From: Psychrobacter sp. 4Dc | GTDB taxonomy: Bacteria; Pseudomonadota; Gammaproteobacteria; Pseudomonadales; Moraxellaceae | Reading direction: 5' to 3' | DNA: 48,780 nt | Assembly: GCF_002836715.1 (NCBI RefSeq) | Contig: NZ_PJAT01000087.1 | Coordinates: 1-48,780, forward strand | Shown: piece after piece, positions 1 through 7,804 of the stretch | Numbering within the stretch: position 1 is the first letter of the stretch | Layout of the letters: every line of letters begins with the position of its first letter | Position numbers and translations under genes: made by a program | Notes under the pieces: generated by a model | Told to the model about the DNA's origin: nothing | Database searches by the model: none | Seen by the model: the letters and a program-made list of their open reading frames with translations, nothing else

Positions 1-26
1 GTTTTTGAACAGGATAATTTTGCACT

Positions 27-61
27 AAAAAAAGCGCACCTATTAACGGCGTGCTTTTTCA
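27..61. terminator. Intrinsic terminator after the CpxP-like gene
   Basis: An A-tract, a GC-rich imperfect stem (GCGCACC against GGCGTGC) and a T-tract form a hairpin that could stop transcription in both directions. It lies just beyond the 3' end of the minus-strand lipoprotein gene. Confidence 0.6.
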
Positions 62-110
62 TTTTATACGTATACAGCTAGGTAAAATAACACTTTTCCG
101 GAGTGGTTTA

Positions 111-647
111 TTACATACCTTGCTGTGCACGATCACCACGTTGCTCACGATGGTCTGGACCACGACGGCCTTCGTCGTTACCTTTTCTATCTTCTTTCAT
201 TTGTGCAAGTTTTGCGCGTTGCTCAGCAGTTAATACTTGAGCAATGGCGTGTTGTGTTTGTACACGCTCAATAAAGCGCTGCTTCGTTTTAGCAGCTTGC
301 TGATCGGCCAAACGGTTTACTGCAGCACTATTCAATGTGCTTGCATTGGTCAGTGCTTGTATTTGCTGATCCATTTGCGCACGTTCCGCTTGATGTTCTG
401 CACGGTCAGCAGTGCGATCGCCACGTTTGTTTTGCATGATGGCTTTGATTTGCGCTTGCTGTGTCGCGGTTAAGTCCAGTTTTGACATTGGGCCTCTCAT
501 CTCACCTTTTTTCATGCCATCTTTGTGGTTCTTCTGCATTTGTGCAGTTGGCGTTGTATCAGTAGTCGCGTTAACGCTGGTGCAAGCGGTCACGGTAAAT
601 ATGCTAGACGCTGCTAATACTGAGCCTAATAGTAATTTTTTCATCAT
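111..647 (-). CDS. CpxP/Spy-like LTXXQ periplasmic lipoprotein
   Basis: This 178-residue protein has a lipoprotein signal (basic MMKK start, hydrophobic core, lipobox VTAC with Cys22), so it should be exported and lipid-anchored. It carries two LTXXQ-type motifs (LTATQ and LTAEQ) typical of the Spy/CpxP family of periplasmic chaperones and stress sensors, with a highly charged helical middle and an Arg/Gly/Asp-rich tail. It is divergent from a CpxR/CpxA-like two-component system, the classic genetic position of cpxP, which supports a role as accessory sensor or target of that system. A lipoprotein form is unusual, since enteric CpxP is soluble. Either of two adjacent ATGs may start it; the second, at 644, has the better spacing from an AAGGA ribosome site. 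Confidence 0.75.
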   Translation of the reverse strand: MMKKLLLGSVLAASSIFTVTACTSVNATTDTTPTAQMQKNHKDGMKKGEMRGPMSKLDLTATQQAQIKAIMQNKRGDRTADRAEHQAERAQMDQQIQALTNASTLNSAAVNRLADQQAAKTKQRFIERVQTQHAIAQVLTAEQRAKLAQMKEDRKGNDEGRRGPDHREQRGDRAQQGM

Positions 648-1011
648 AATATCCTTGATTACATTGAGTTTGATTTCATAAGCACTAAATTTTTATCTCG
701 CAAGTACCATCTGTTGAACGTTATCGCTCGTTATGGTCAGCCATCTTAGAAATGCAATACTTGCTGTTGATAGGAGTATATTACGACAGTTGAAGGTTAC
801 GAACATTTATGAAGTATTAAGAAAGGTAACGTTTCTGGTGAATTGGCAAGTGCTTGCCTGATAATATGGTTAACTACAGTCTACCGGCAATAAAGATACC
901 ACGGCGACAATCTCGCTAACCATATCAAAATGACACCTGTACGCGGACTTACTGCGTCATGATTATTATAGATTGAGTAAATAGAGATAAATAAAATTAA
1001 AGGAGAGAAGC
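648..1011. promoter_or_regulatory. Divergent control region, cpxP-like / cpxR
   Basis: This 364-bp spacer must hold the promoters of both divergent units. A pair of GTTAT pentamers at 720-724 and 730-734 is spaced by 5 bp (10-bp period), the layout of OmpR/CpxR-family sites, though the sequence differs from the enteric CpxR consensus GTAAA-N5-GTAAA. An AAAGGAGAG ribosome site precedes cpxR. The assignment as operator is an inference. Confidence 0.4.
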
Positions 1012-1698
1012 ATGCCAAACATTCTGATAGGCGATGATGACGAAGAGTTAACCCAGTTATTACAAGAGTATTTGCACAATCATGGCATTCAGTGTGATTG
1101 TGTCCATGATGGTGCAGCAGTCATACAACGACTTAAAGCAGTAGCACACGAAGATACGGTTTATGATTTACTCGTACTCGATATTATGATGCCGAAACTA
1201 GATGGTCTGAGCGTCCTGCGCCAATTACCAAATATTATCGATATTCCAGTCATTATGCTGACGGCAAAAGGGGAAGAGATTGATCGTATAATTGGTCTAG
1301 AGCTTGGTGCTGATGATTATATCACCAAACCGTGTAACCCTCGAGAGCTGCTAGCGCGTATTAATGCAGTGATTAAACGTACCAATACGACCGCATCAGA
1401 GCATACTCCGTTGCCAGAGAGTCGGTTGCATCTCGATCAAAACCAACGTGCCTGTCAGATAGATGGGGTAACGCTGCAAGTCACTGGTACAGAGTTTGAT
1501 CTGCTCGTGGCCTTGCTCAAACAAAAAGGGGAGGTGGTAAGTAAAGCATGGCTGTCAGAAAATGTCTTGCAGCGTGAATTGCAGCCATTTGACCGTAGCC
1601 TCGATGTACATGTATCTCGCTTACGCAAAAAGCTTCAACCTTTCCACGATGAGCCAATAAAAGCGGTGCGTGGAAAAGGTTATCAACTGGTGCTGTAA
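1012..1698 (+). CDS. cpxR: OmpR-family response regulator, CpxR type
   Basis: This 228-residue protein has an N-terminal receiver domain with the acidic pocket DDDEE at residues 8-12, the phosphoacceptor Asp57 in VLDIMMPK, a conserved Thr in MLTAKG and Lys in ITKP. A C-terminal OmpR/PhoB winged-helix DNA-binding domain follows (about residues 130-228, ending in the VHVSRLRKKL and VRGKGYQL motifs). A strong AAAGGAGAG ribosome site supports the start. It overlaps the downstream kinase gene by one base (TAATG), so the two are translationally coupled. The divergent CpxP-like gene suggests an envelope-stress role. RstA-like regulators have the same architecture, so the cpx name rests on context. 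Confidence 0.8.
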   Translation: MPNILIGDDDEELTQLLQEYLHNHGIQCDCVHDGAAVIQRLKAVAHEDTVYDLLVLDIMMPKLDGLSVLRQLPNIIDIPVIMLTAKGEEIDRIIGLELGADDYITKPCNPRELLARINAVIKRTNTTASEHTPLPESRLHLDQNQRACQIDGVTLQVTGTEFDLLVALLKQKGEVVSKAWLSENVLQRELQPFDRSLDVHVSRLRKKLQPFHDEPIKAVRGKGYQLVL

Positions 1699-3362
1699 TG
1701 ACGGACATATCGATGAAAGCTTCTGAGCAGACCCTCAAAAAAGCATCTAAGTTTAAAGTGCGCATTACTCTGTTTTGGCGTTTGTTCCTTAGTCTATTAC
1801 TGACGATTTTAATCACCTCTGTATTGTCTATCCTAGTAGAACGCTGGTTGGCTGAAAAAGAGCTGACCTCTCGTATGGACGTACAAATCGATAGCCTATT
1901 GATAAAGCGTGAAGAGATGGTCGCATCACTACGGGCTGGTGATGTAGAGTCTGTCAGGCAGATGTATCGTCAAGACCGCCAGTTGATGAATCAAATCAGA
2001 GTCTATGATGAGCAGGGCGCTATTATATTCCCGCGTTACCGTGACAAAGATGAGCGCGCGCAAGGACAGCTGCAAAGTGGTCGGCAGCTAATGGATCGTG
2101 CGATACAACCGTTGCGACCGGTGTCGCCTAGACCACCTAGAGTAGAGAATAACGTTTATGGTGTAGAAGGTCGTAATGCTGACAATAGACTGCGTGAGCA
2201 CGACAATGAGTTACCAAAAGATGAGCCGTCTTTCTGGCAAAAATTCCTAAAACCAAGAACGGCAAGTAGCGCCGCAGTAGCTGATATCGATACTCGTCCT
2301 GAATTGGCCGATATGTCTGTTGAATTACCTGATGGTCAGTCAATCATCATACAGTTGCGTCCGCATTTGCGTTTTTCAGACGTGGTAGAGATACAGCACG
2401 GTAATTTCCCAATACGTTTGCTATTGATCGTTATCTTTAGTGTGTTGGTTTGTGTCTGGCTCAGCCGTACGCTGACTCAGCGTATTGGACGTGTGCAGAG
2501 TACTGTTCATCGTATGATTGATGGGGATTATCAAGCCAATCCAGCGCTGTCAAAAATGGGTGATGATGAGCTGGGATTATTAGCCAAAGACGTGGCTCAT
2601 TTGTCAACGAGACTGGCTGATAGTGAGCTGGCGCGTAAGCAGATGCTCAGTGATATCTCGCATGAGCTGCGCTCACCGCTCGCGCGTCTCGATGTTGCAA
2701 CTGAGCTGACTCGTGATTTTGCACCCAATGCCCATCGTTATTTAGACCGTATTGACAAAGAGTCTGCGCGGATGAATGAGCTGATTGAGCAAATCATTCA
2801 TATTCAATCCCTACAAATGCAGCAATATACCGTCGATAATTTGGAGAGTGAGGCAGTCGATATATCAGACATCATTAGCAATATCGGAGAGGATGTCTGC
2901 TTTGAGTTTCAACATAAAGACGTACATTGGCAATGGCAACCGCCTGTAGCCTCAGCGCTAGATAGTTTGGAAGGTTTTTGGACCGTCCAAGGTAATGCAG
3001 AGCAGTTGTATAGCGCGCTTGAAAATGTCATTCGCAATGCCTTTATGCACACGGCAGCGGGTTCGACAGTGATTGCTGAAATAAAGGCAATACAAATGGA
3101 CAATAAGGTACCAGCTGTTCAAATTAATATAACAGACGAAGGTGGCGGTGTCGCAGAAAAAGACTTAGAGCGTATTTTTCATCCCTTTGTGCGGCTCGAT
3201 ACTGCTCGGCATCGTGATACTGGCGGCTATGGTCTTGGATTGGCCATTGTCCATGCTGTAGTCATGGCGCATAAAGGATATATCAATGCTCATAATCGCC
3301 AAGATGGTATCCAAGGGTTGGCGGTTCAAATAGTGCTACCTAGCAGACAAAAAGATAAATAA
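1698..3362 (+). CDS. cpxA: Envelope-stress sensor histidine kinase, CpxA type
   Basis: This 554-residue membrane kinase phosphorylates the response regulator encoded directly upstream. It has a cytoplasmic N-terminal tail, a first transmembrane segment at about residues 25-47, a periplasmic sensor domain, a second segment at about 236-256, a HAMP linker, then the dimerisation/phosphoacceptor box SDISHELRSPLARL with His322. The ATPase domain shows the N box (ENVIRNAFMH), G1 (DEGGGV), F box and G2 (GGYGLGLAIV). The periplasmic loop is long (about 185 residues) and contains a proline/arginine-rich stretch not typical of enteric CpxA, so the input signal may differ. The start overlaps the cpxR stop. 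Confidence 0.8.
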   Translation: MTDISMKASEQTLKKASKFKVRITLFWRLFLSLLLTILITSVLSILVERWLAEKELTSRMDVQIDSLLIKREEMVASLRAGDVESVRQMYRQDRQLMNQIRVYDEQGAIIFPRYRDKDERAQGQLQSGRQLMDRAIQPLRPVSPRPPRVENNVYGVEGRNADNRLREHDNELPKDEPSFWQKFLKPRTASSAAVADIDTRPELADMSVELPDGQSIIIQLRPHLRFSDVVEIQHGNFPIRLLLIVIFSVLVCVWLSRTLTQRIGRVQSTVHRMIDGDYQANPALSKMGDDELGLLAKDVAHLSTRLADSELARKQMLSDISHELRSPLARLDVATELTRDFAPNAHRYLDRIDKESARMNELIEQIIHIQSLQMQQYTVDNLESEAVDISDIISNIGEDVCFEFQHKDVHWQWQPPVASALDSLEGFWTVQGNAEQLYSALENVIRNAFMHTAAGSTVIAEIKAIQMDNKVPAVQINITDEGGGVAEKDLERIFHPFVRLDTARHRDTGGYGLGLAIVHAVVMAHKGYINAHNRQDGIQGLAVQIVLPSRQKDK

Positions 3363-3779
3363 TGCAGAAACAATTTATGTAACCAATGTGCGCTTATCAT
3401 GTATTTTTAATGTGTATAAGAGTATATTTAGTAATAGATAAAAGCTGACTCTTCTTAAAATCGACGTAATTTATTATAAATAGACAAAAATTAAAAGTAA
3501 TTATATTCGTTTATATGAATATAATAGACGAACGGTATCAAAACACGGATGAACGGTATTGTCTCTCTGTATATATTCGGTAATACTAATATATACAGAG
3601 AGTGATAAAGATTATACAAAACAGAACGTCTTATTCCTTAAAGACTACTACAACTATTATTTGAACAAGGTCTCGTTACTATAAGCTTATAACCCGTTTT
3701 ATTTTGTCACATCGTCTCTCTGACATAGATCTTATCTCTGATTTTTTAAATCTGACAAGTCTGTAAGGGAGTACGCATC
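3363..3779. promoter_or_regulatory. AT-rich spacer with stacked inverted and direct repeats
   Basis: No gene is seen in this 417-bp spacer. It holds an 8-bp inverted repeat (TTATATTC 3501-3508 with GAATATAA 3517-3524), two direct copies of GAACGGTAT exactly 21 bp apart (3530-3538, 3551-3559), and a perfect 15-bp inverted repeat (3563-3577 with 3588-3602, 10-base loop). The last hairpin has no T-tract, so it is a doubtful terminator. The spacer ends in a good GGGAG ribosome site for the adhesin stub, so these repeats probably form its upstream control region. Confidence 0.45.
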
Positions 3780-4001
3780 ATGAACCGCATCTATAAAGTC
3801 ATCTGGAATGAAGCCTTAAGTTGTTTTACCGCCGTTGGTGAATACGCGAAGGGACGTGGCAAATCTTCCAAATCTAGCGTTAGCTCTAACGCTACCATCA
3901 ACACAACGTCTAACCTATCTGTTATCCGTACGTTACGTCTGAGCACTATAGCGCTTGGGCTACTAGCTGCTGGCTTTGGCATGCAGGCAAATGCATTGTG
4001 A
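3780..4001 (+). pseudogene. Signal-peptide stub of a type V autotransporter adhesin
   Basis: The 73 codons encode only an extended signal peptide. Residues 1-30 (MNRIYKVIWNEA and GEYAKGRGKSSK) match the ESPR motif found at the N-termini of large autotransporters, trimeric adhesins and two-partner secretion proteins; a Ser/Asn/Thr linker follows, then a hydrophobic core (ALGLLAAGFG) and a signal peptidase site, QANA. The frame is ended by a TGA formed from the first bases of the IS3-family element, one codon after the predicted cleavage point. The start has a GGGAG ribosome site. No passenger or beta-barrel sequence is found on the far side of the insertion, so the rest of the gene is lost. 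The remaining peptide cannot be a functional adhesin. Confidence 0.8.
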
Positions 4002-4042
4002 ACCGCCCCGGGATTGTCGGAGACTCAACGCTCCAAGAGAAT

Positions 4043-4366
4043 ATGACAATGAAAACACGAAATTATACCCCTGAAATGAAAGAGAGCGCCGTCCGTATGC
4101 TGATTGCAGCTAAAGACGATTACCCATCCACCTGGTCAGCCATCAAAGCCATAGCGCCAAAGATAGGTTGCACGCCTGAGACCCTACGATCATGGCATAA
4201 AAAGCACATTGATAAAACCATTCCTGCAAACATTCAAGCTCAAAGCCAAGCGGAGCGTATCAAAGAGCTTGAACGTGAGAACAGAGAGTTAAAGCAAGCC
4301 AATGAGATTATAAAGAAAGCTGCCGCTTTTTTCGCCCAGGCGGAGCTCGATCGCAAACCCAAGTAA
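4043..4366 (+). CDS. IS3-family transposase OrfA (DNA-binding subunit)
   Basis: This protein of about 107 residues has an N-terminal helix-turn-helix (TPEMKESAVRML ... TPETLRSWHKKH) followed by a leucine-zipper-like coiled coil (AERIKELERENRELKQ), the standard IS3 OrfA layout. It ends AAAFFAQAELDRK, like other members. ATG at 4043 is chosen because the open frame upstream runs into the terminal inverted repeat; ATG 4049 is also possible. Its stop overlaps the orfB ATG (TAATG). OrfA normally works fused to OrfB by frameshifting, but OrfB is broken here. Confidence 0.8.
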   Translation: MTMKTRNYTPEMKESAVRMLIAAKDDYPSTWSAIKAIAPKIGCTPETLRSWHKKHIDKTIPANIQAQSQAERIKELERENRELKQANEIIKKAAAFFAQAELDRKPK

Positions 4367-5275
4367 TGGTTGATTTTATTGAAGATCATAAACAACAATA
4401 TGGAGTCGAGCCAATCTGTAGAGTATTACCGATTGCTCCATCCACATACTATCGTGCTAAAGAACTAGAAGAAAATCCTGAAAAGCGTTCACAGCGTAGT
4501 CAGCATGACGATTTCTACCTTAATGAGATTAAACGTATCTGGAAGAACAGCAAATGCCGATACGGTGCTCGTAAAGTTTGGCAACAGTTGAAAGCAGAGG
4601 GTATACATCCTGCACGCTGCACGCTGCACTATAGAGCGGTTAATGCGTCAGCATGGTATGCAAGGTGTTTGGCGAGGTAAAGGTAAGATAACGACTAAGT
4701 CTCGTGATGATCAAAAGCGTGCTGATGATTTAGTTAATCGTAACTTTAACGCCCATCGCCCTAACCAACTATGGGTAGCTGATTTTACCTATATAAAGAC
4801 ATTGAGTGGTTGGGTATATACTGCTTTTATCATTGATGTGTTTGCTCGCGCTATCGTTGGTTGGAAAGTATCAGATCGTATGAACACGGATATGGTGATG
4901 GCAGCGTTAAATCAAGCCATTGGAGACAGAAATAACCCAAAAGATGTGATTCATCATAGTGATCGCGGCGTTCAGTACTTATCCATTCGCTATATTGATA
5001 AGATGGCTGATTCTGGCGTTATTGCATCTGTTGGTACAACCGGTGATTCATACGATAATGCATTGGCTGAAACGGTTAACGGGCTTTATAAAACAGAGGT
5101 GATTGAATATTTAAAACAGCAGTGGCGGGATGCGTATGATGTTGAATTAGCAACCCTTGAATGGGTCGATTGGTTTAACAAAACTCGCATTCATAGTACG
5201 ATTGGTTATGTGTCGCCTTTTGAGTTTGAGAGACGATACTATGATAGTCTTACTAAGTCAGACAAAGCTGCCTGA
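4366..5275 (+). pseudogene. IS3-family transposase OrfB, frameshifted by a 7-bp duplication
   Basis: Two frames (4366-4680 and 4643-5275) together encode the rve/DDE integrase-type OrfB. The second frame has the catalytic acidic residues in VADFTYI, HHSDRGVQYL and ETVNGLYKTEV. The break is explained by a tandem duplication of ACGCTGC (4614-4620 and 4621-4627): removing one copy restores continuous coding through ARCTIERLMRQHG and gives a 300-residue protein of normal length. As read, the protein loses phase before its catalytic domain, so this copy should not transpose by itself. A re-initiated C-terminal product from ATG 4643 is conceivable but would lack the N-terminal helical region. Confidence 0.85.
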
Positions 5276-5329
5276 CTCAAGCAATCCACTCTCCGATATA
5301 GTCGGGGCGGTTCATTATCGATAGACTAT

Positions 5330-5362
5330 AAAAAAGCAAGACATCCAATGTCTTGCTTTTTT
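5330..5362. terminator. Bidirectional intrinsic terminator beyond the IS
   Basis: A perfect 14-bp stem (5330-5343 with 5349-5362, 5-base loop) with A-tract and T-tract on its flanks. It lies 15 bp outside the IS3 right end. It may be the original terminator of the lost adhesin gene. Confidence 0.8.
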
Positions 5363-5401
5363 ACGGCTTAAAGATAAACAATTAAAGTAATAAAGCTATC
5401 G

Positions 5402-5451
5402 ATAAATCATAAGCGCTTGTAAGTTGTATCTTACAAGCGCTTATGATTTAT
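5402..5451. terminator. Perfect 22-bp inverted repeat
   Basis: The arms 5402-5423 and 5430-5451 are perfect reverse complements of 22 bp around a 6-base loop. The hairpin begins 13 bp beyond the stop of the minus-strand flavoenzyme gene and may terminate it, but there is no T-tract on that strand, so termination would not be of the standard kind. Confidence 0.5.
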
Positions 5452-5464
5452 AATTAAGACGCTG

Positions 5465-6643
5465 TTATATTCTAAACATTGCACCATTCGGTGTCAGTCC
5501 AACATAGGCCATACCTGCTTGATTCATCCAGTGAGGTTGAATAATGCCATGCTGCAAAATCGCATGAATATCTCTATGCGCCCTTTCTATCTTATGCTTT
5601 TTATATAGGGAGGCTGTGCCTGCGACTGCGTAAATTTCAGATACCATGTCACGAGCTTCTCTTGCGCCTTCATAAGACGCTGCCCACACATCGGCAAGCT
5701 GTATATCAGTAAAGGTGTTCTGCTGCTGTGCCTCTTCCCATAGTACCTCGACACTATGATGCAGTTGGTCGCGTTTTGATGCCAGTATTGTTTTGCTCTT
5801 AGCAATGGTAGCCTGTACCGTTGCACGGTCGCGTAAATCTGGACTCTTATCAGGCGTTACCCTTTCAAGACACATATCAACCAAGTCGTCCATGGCGGCT
5901 TTTAATACGCCTAGCGCCATCGCTGCACAGCCAGCAGCATTGATACAGCCGATAGGCAGACGACTGTAGGCAGTATCGACAGCCACAGGACTATCAAAGT
6001 CAACTGCATAATCCTCTTTGACAAAAGCGCCTTTGATGACTATATCGTGGCTACCTGTGCCATTTAGACCGCCCACATCCCACGTATCAATGATTTTTAC
6101 GTCTTTTTTAGGAATAAAGAATAGTTTTAAATTTGCACCTGGACCAAGGGTTGTAGGAGAGCCTTCGGAGATAACGAGACAACGTAACACAAACCAGTCA
6201 GCCAATTGGCATCCAGAGACGAGTGTCCATTGTCCTGATACCATGTAGCCATTATCTACTGTTTGGGCCACGCCTTCAGGCCGTGCGGAATTGGCATAAA
6301 TATGAGAGGGGTCGCTATATACCTCTTTCATACTGGACTCATCCAAAAATCGACCGAATGTACAGGCCAAATGGTTGTTCCAAACGATCCAAGCAACGGA
6401 GGCCTCAGCACTGGCCAACGTCTCATAAGTTTTTAGCGTTTCTACTGGGTTGCCTGCCCATCCTCCTAACGATTTAGGCAACCCCATTCTAAATAATGCA
6501 AATTCTGAAAGTTTATTGACTACCACGGGCGCAATTTTTCTAGCGCTTTCTGTTTCATCTCTGAACATGATTGCTGATGCATAAATCTTGTTTGCTGCAT
6601 CCGATGGTAGGGTGGTTATTTCTGCTGAGGATATATCATTCAT
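5465..6643 (-). CDS. Acyl-CoA dehydrogenase-like flavoprotein, possibly a group D monooxygenase
   Basis: This 392-residue protein has the acyl-CoA dehydrogenase fold: an N-terminal helical domain with LPKSLGGWAG, the central beta domain with SGQWTLVSGCQLADWFVL and WDVGGLNGTGSHDI, and a C-terminal four-helix domain including AGTASLYKKHKIERAHRD. The central motif order (GSGxxD-like GTGSHDI) resembles the flavin-dependent monooxygenases of the HsaA/HpaH-C2/DszC type more than fatty-acid dehydrogenases, and the Glu catalytic base of true dehydrogenases is not evident. The start at 6643 has an AAGG ribosome site; an upstream frame extension is low-complexity spacer. It stands alone. The substrate is not known; an aromatic role is only suggested by the adjacent tyrosine cluster. 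Confidence 0.65.
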   Translation of the reverse strand: MNDISSAEITTLPSDAANKIYASAIMFRDETESARKIAPVVVNKLSEFALFRMGLPKSLGGWAGNPVETLKTYETLASAEASVAWIVWNNHLACTFGRFLDESSMKEVYSDPSHIYANSARPEGVAQTVDNGYMVSGQWTLVSGCQLADWFVLRCLVISEGSPTTLGPGANLKLFFIPKKDVKIIDTWDVGGLNGTGSHDIVIKGAFVKEDYAVDFDSPVAVDTAYSRLPIGCINAAGCAAMALGVLKAAMDDLVDMCLERVTPDKSPDLRDRATVQATIAKSKTILASKRDQLHHSVEVLWEEAQQQNTFTDIQLADVWAASYEGAREARDMVSEIYAVAGTASLYKKHKIERAHRDIHAILQHGIIQPHWMNQAGMAYVGLTPNGAMFRI

Positions 6644-6991
6644 ATTGTTCAACCTTATTATGATGAATAAGACAGTACTTTTTCTACAGCTAATAAAGTA
6701 CAAATTTGAGCGATGACAAATGCTTATATAAAGAATAACCAACAGCTGCCCACCATACAACCGTTAATATGAATATATTAAAAATTATATTGTAAAAATT
6801 GAATAAATAGTAATTAATGAGGCAAAGTTAAGCAATTAAGCTAGGAATTAAGCTGTAAAAATAGGTAGGGGTAAAGAATAGCGAAGAATAAAGCTAGACC
6901 AAATATTAAGTGTTAATTCTAAGTCACTTAATATTTGGCCGAGAAGATAAATATTCTATAAAGATAGGTATCCTATAAAAACTGTCTTAAA
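6644..6991. promoter_or_regulatory. AT-rich spacer between maiA and the flavoenzyme gene
   Basis: No gene is seen here. It should hold the flavoenzyme promoter. AATTAAGCT occurs twice (6834-6842, 6846-6854; 12-bp period), and a perfect 14-bp hairpin lies at 6899-6938. Confidence 0.4.
6899..6938. terminator. Perfect 14-bp hairpin after maiA
   Basis: The arms CCAAATATTAAGTG (6899-6912) and its reverse complement (6925-6938) flank a 12-base loop, about 55 bp past the maiA stop. It is AT-rich without a clear T-run, so terminator function is plausible but unproven. Confidence 0.45.
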
Positions 6992-7645
6992 TTAGGCATC
7001 ACGTTTCGGCGCATCAGGCTGCATCATAGGATCCGCATCTGCGAACGCTTTTAGTGTACGGCAATGAGTATCAATGGCGACGATATTGGGATAAGCGCTC
7101 AAATCTACTTTGAAGCGGCGAGCAGAAGAGACTTGCGGAATCAAATAACAATCTGCGAGAGTAGGACTGTTCCTATAGCAGAACTGTCCGCGATTGTTAT
7201 CCGCCGCCAAACGTGTTTCTAAAGCGGCAAAACCTTCACTGATCCAGCGATTGCACCATGCAATCACATCTTTCTCATCTACTGACAGCTCATTACGCAG
7301 GTACTGTAAAATGCGGCGATTATTGATTGGGTGGATGTCGCAACCAATCATGGCGCTCAGCGCGCGTACCTGCATACGCCCAGCAGCATCGTCAGGTAAT
7401 AGTGCGTGCTCAGGGTAGACATCTTCTAACCACTCCAAGATAGCTGGACTTTGGTATAATAATAAATCGTCAGTCTGTAGGACAGGCACCAGTCCTTGCG
7501 GGTTAATCGCTTTGAAGGCAGATTCTAACTGTTCATCCTGTGCCAGATTGATCGTGATATCATTGTAATGTAAGCCTTTTAGGTTCATAGCGATACGAGT
7601 ACGGTAAGACGTGCTACTACGAAAGTAGCCATAAAGTGTCATCAT
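6992..7645 (-). CDS. maiA: Maleylacetoacetate isomerase (zeta-class glutathione transferase)
   Basis: This cytosolic enzyme of 217 residues isomerises maleylacetoacetate to fumarylacetoacetate using glutathione, the penultimate step of tyrosine catabolism. It has the N-terminal thioredoxin-like domain with the zeta-class glutathione/active-site motif SSTSYRTRIA (the usual Cys replaced by Thr), NPQGLVPVL and SPAILEWLE, and the helical C-terminal domain with CDIHPINNRRIL and TLADCYLIPQ. Length is standard. It is divergent from the IclR-type regulator and about 3 kb from fah, so the pathway genes lie in several transcription units. An AAGGA ribosome site precedes either of two adjacent ATGs. Confidence 0.9.
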   Translation of the reverse strand: MMTLYGYFRSSTSYRTRIAMNLKGLHYNDITINLAQDEQLESAFKAINPQGLVPVLQTDDLLLYQSPAILEWLEDVYPEHALLPDDAAGRMQVRALSAMIGCDIHPINNRRILQYLRNELSVDEKDVIAWCNRWISEGFAALETRLAADNNRGQFCYRNSPTLADCYLIPQVSSARRFKVDLSAYPNIVAIDTHCRTLKAFADADPMMQPDAPKRDA

Positions 7646-7724
7646 GATTCATGTCCTTATGTAGATGTGTTTTTATAAAGATAAATATTATGAAGTAAGG
7701 TCTGTATCTCACTGGTATTTGATC

Positions 7725-7769
7725 GAGCAAGTCATTATTGAACAAACCATTATTAAGCAAGCCATCATT
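7725..7769. repeat. Three tandem 15-bp imperfect repeats
   Basis: Three consecutive 15-bp units (GAGCAAGTCATTATT, GAACAAACCATTATT, AAGCAAGCCATCATT) lie in the divergent maiA/iclR promoter region, just upstream of the regulator start. They may be regulator-binding sites or a replication-slippage relic. Confidence 0.6.
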
Positions 7770-7804
7770 AAAAAATAACCAAGCACACCAGAATCGAGCA
7801 AATC

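Larger units (their letters stand above)
3999..5314 (+). mobile_element. IS3-family insertion sequence (1316 bp), transposase broken
   Basis: The terminal inverted repeats begin TGAACCGCCCCG on the left (from 3999) and, read inward from the right end at 5314, TGAACCGCCCCGACTATATC; a TCGGAGA block is also shared. Inside are orfA and orfB in IS3 order. No 3-bp target duplication is visible (flanks ...TTG and TTA...), which suggests a deletion or recombination after insertion. orfB carries a frameshift. The element lies in the same direction as the adhesin stub it interrupts. Confidence 0.85.

Noticed and set aside
3563..3602. The 15-bp hairpin as the cpxA terminator
   Set aside because: It is about 200 bp past the cpxA stop and has no T-run on either side; it fits better as part of a control region, though termination is not excluded.
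4643..4680. Normal IS3 programmed frameshift as explanation for the two OrfB frames
   Set aside because: Programmed frameshifting joins OrfA to OrfB near 4300-4370. The break here is inside OrfB and is explained exactly by a 7-bp tandem duplication.
6018..6477. Open frames on the plus strand antisense to the flavoenzyme
   Set aside because: They lie fully inside a well-supported gene on the other strand, have no family similarity or ribosome sites, and resemble many other antisense open frames in the window.
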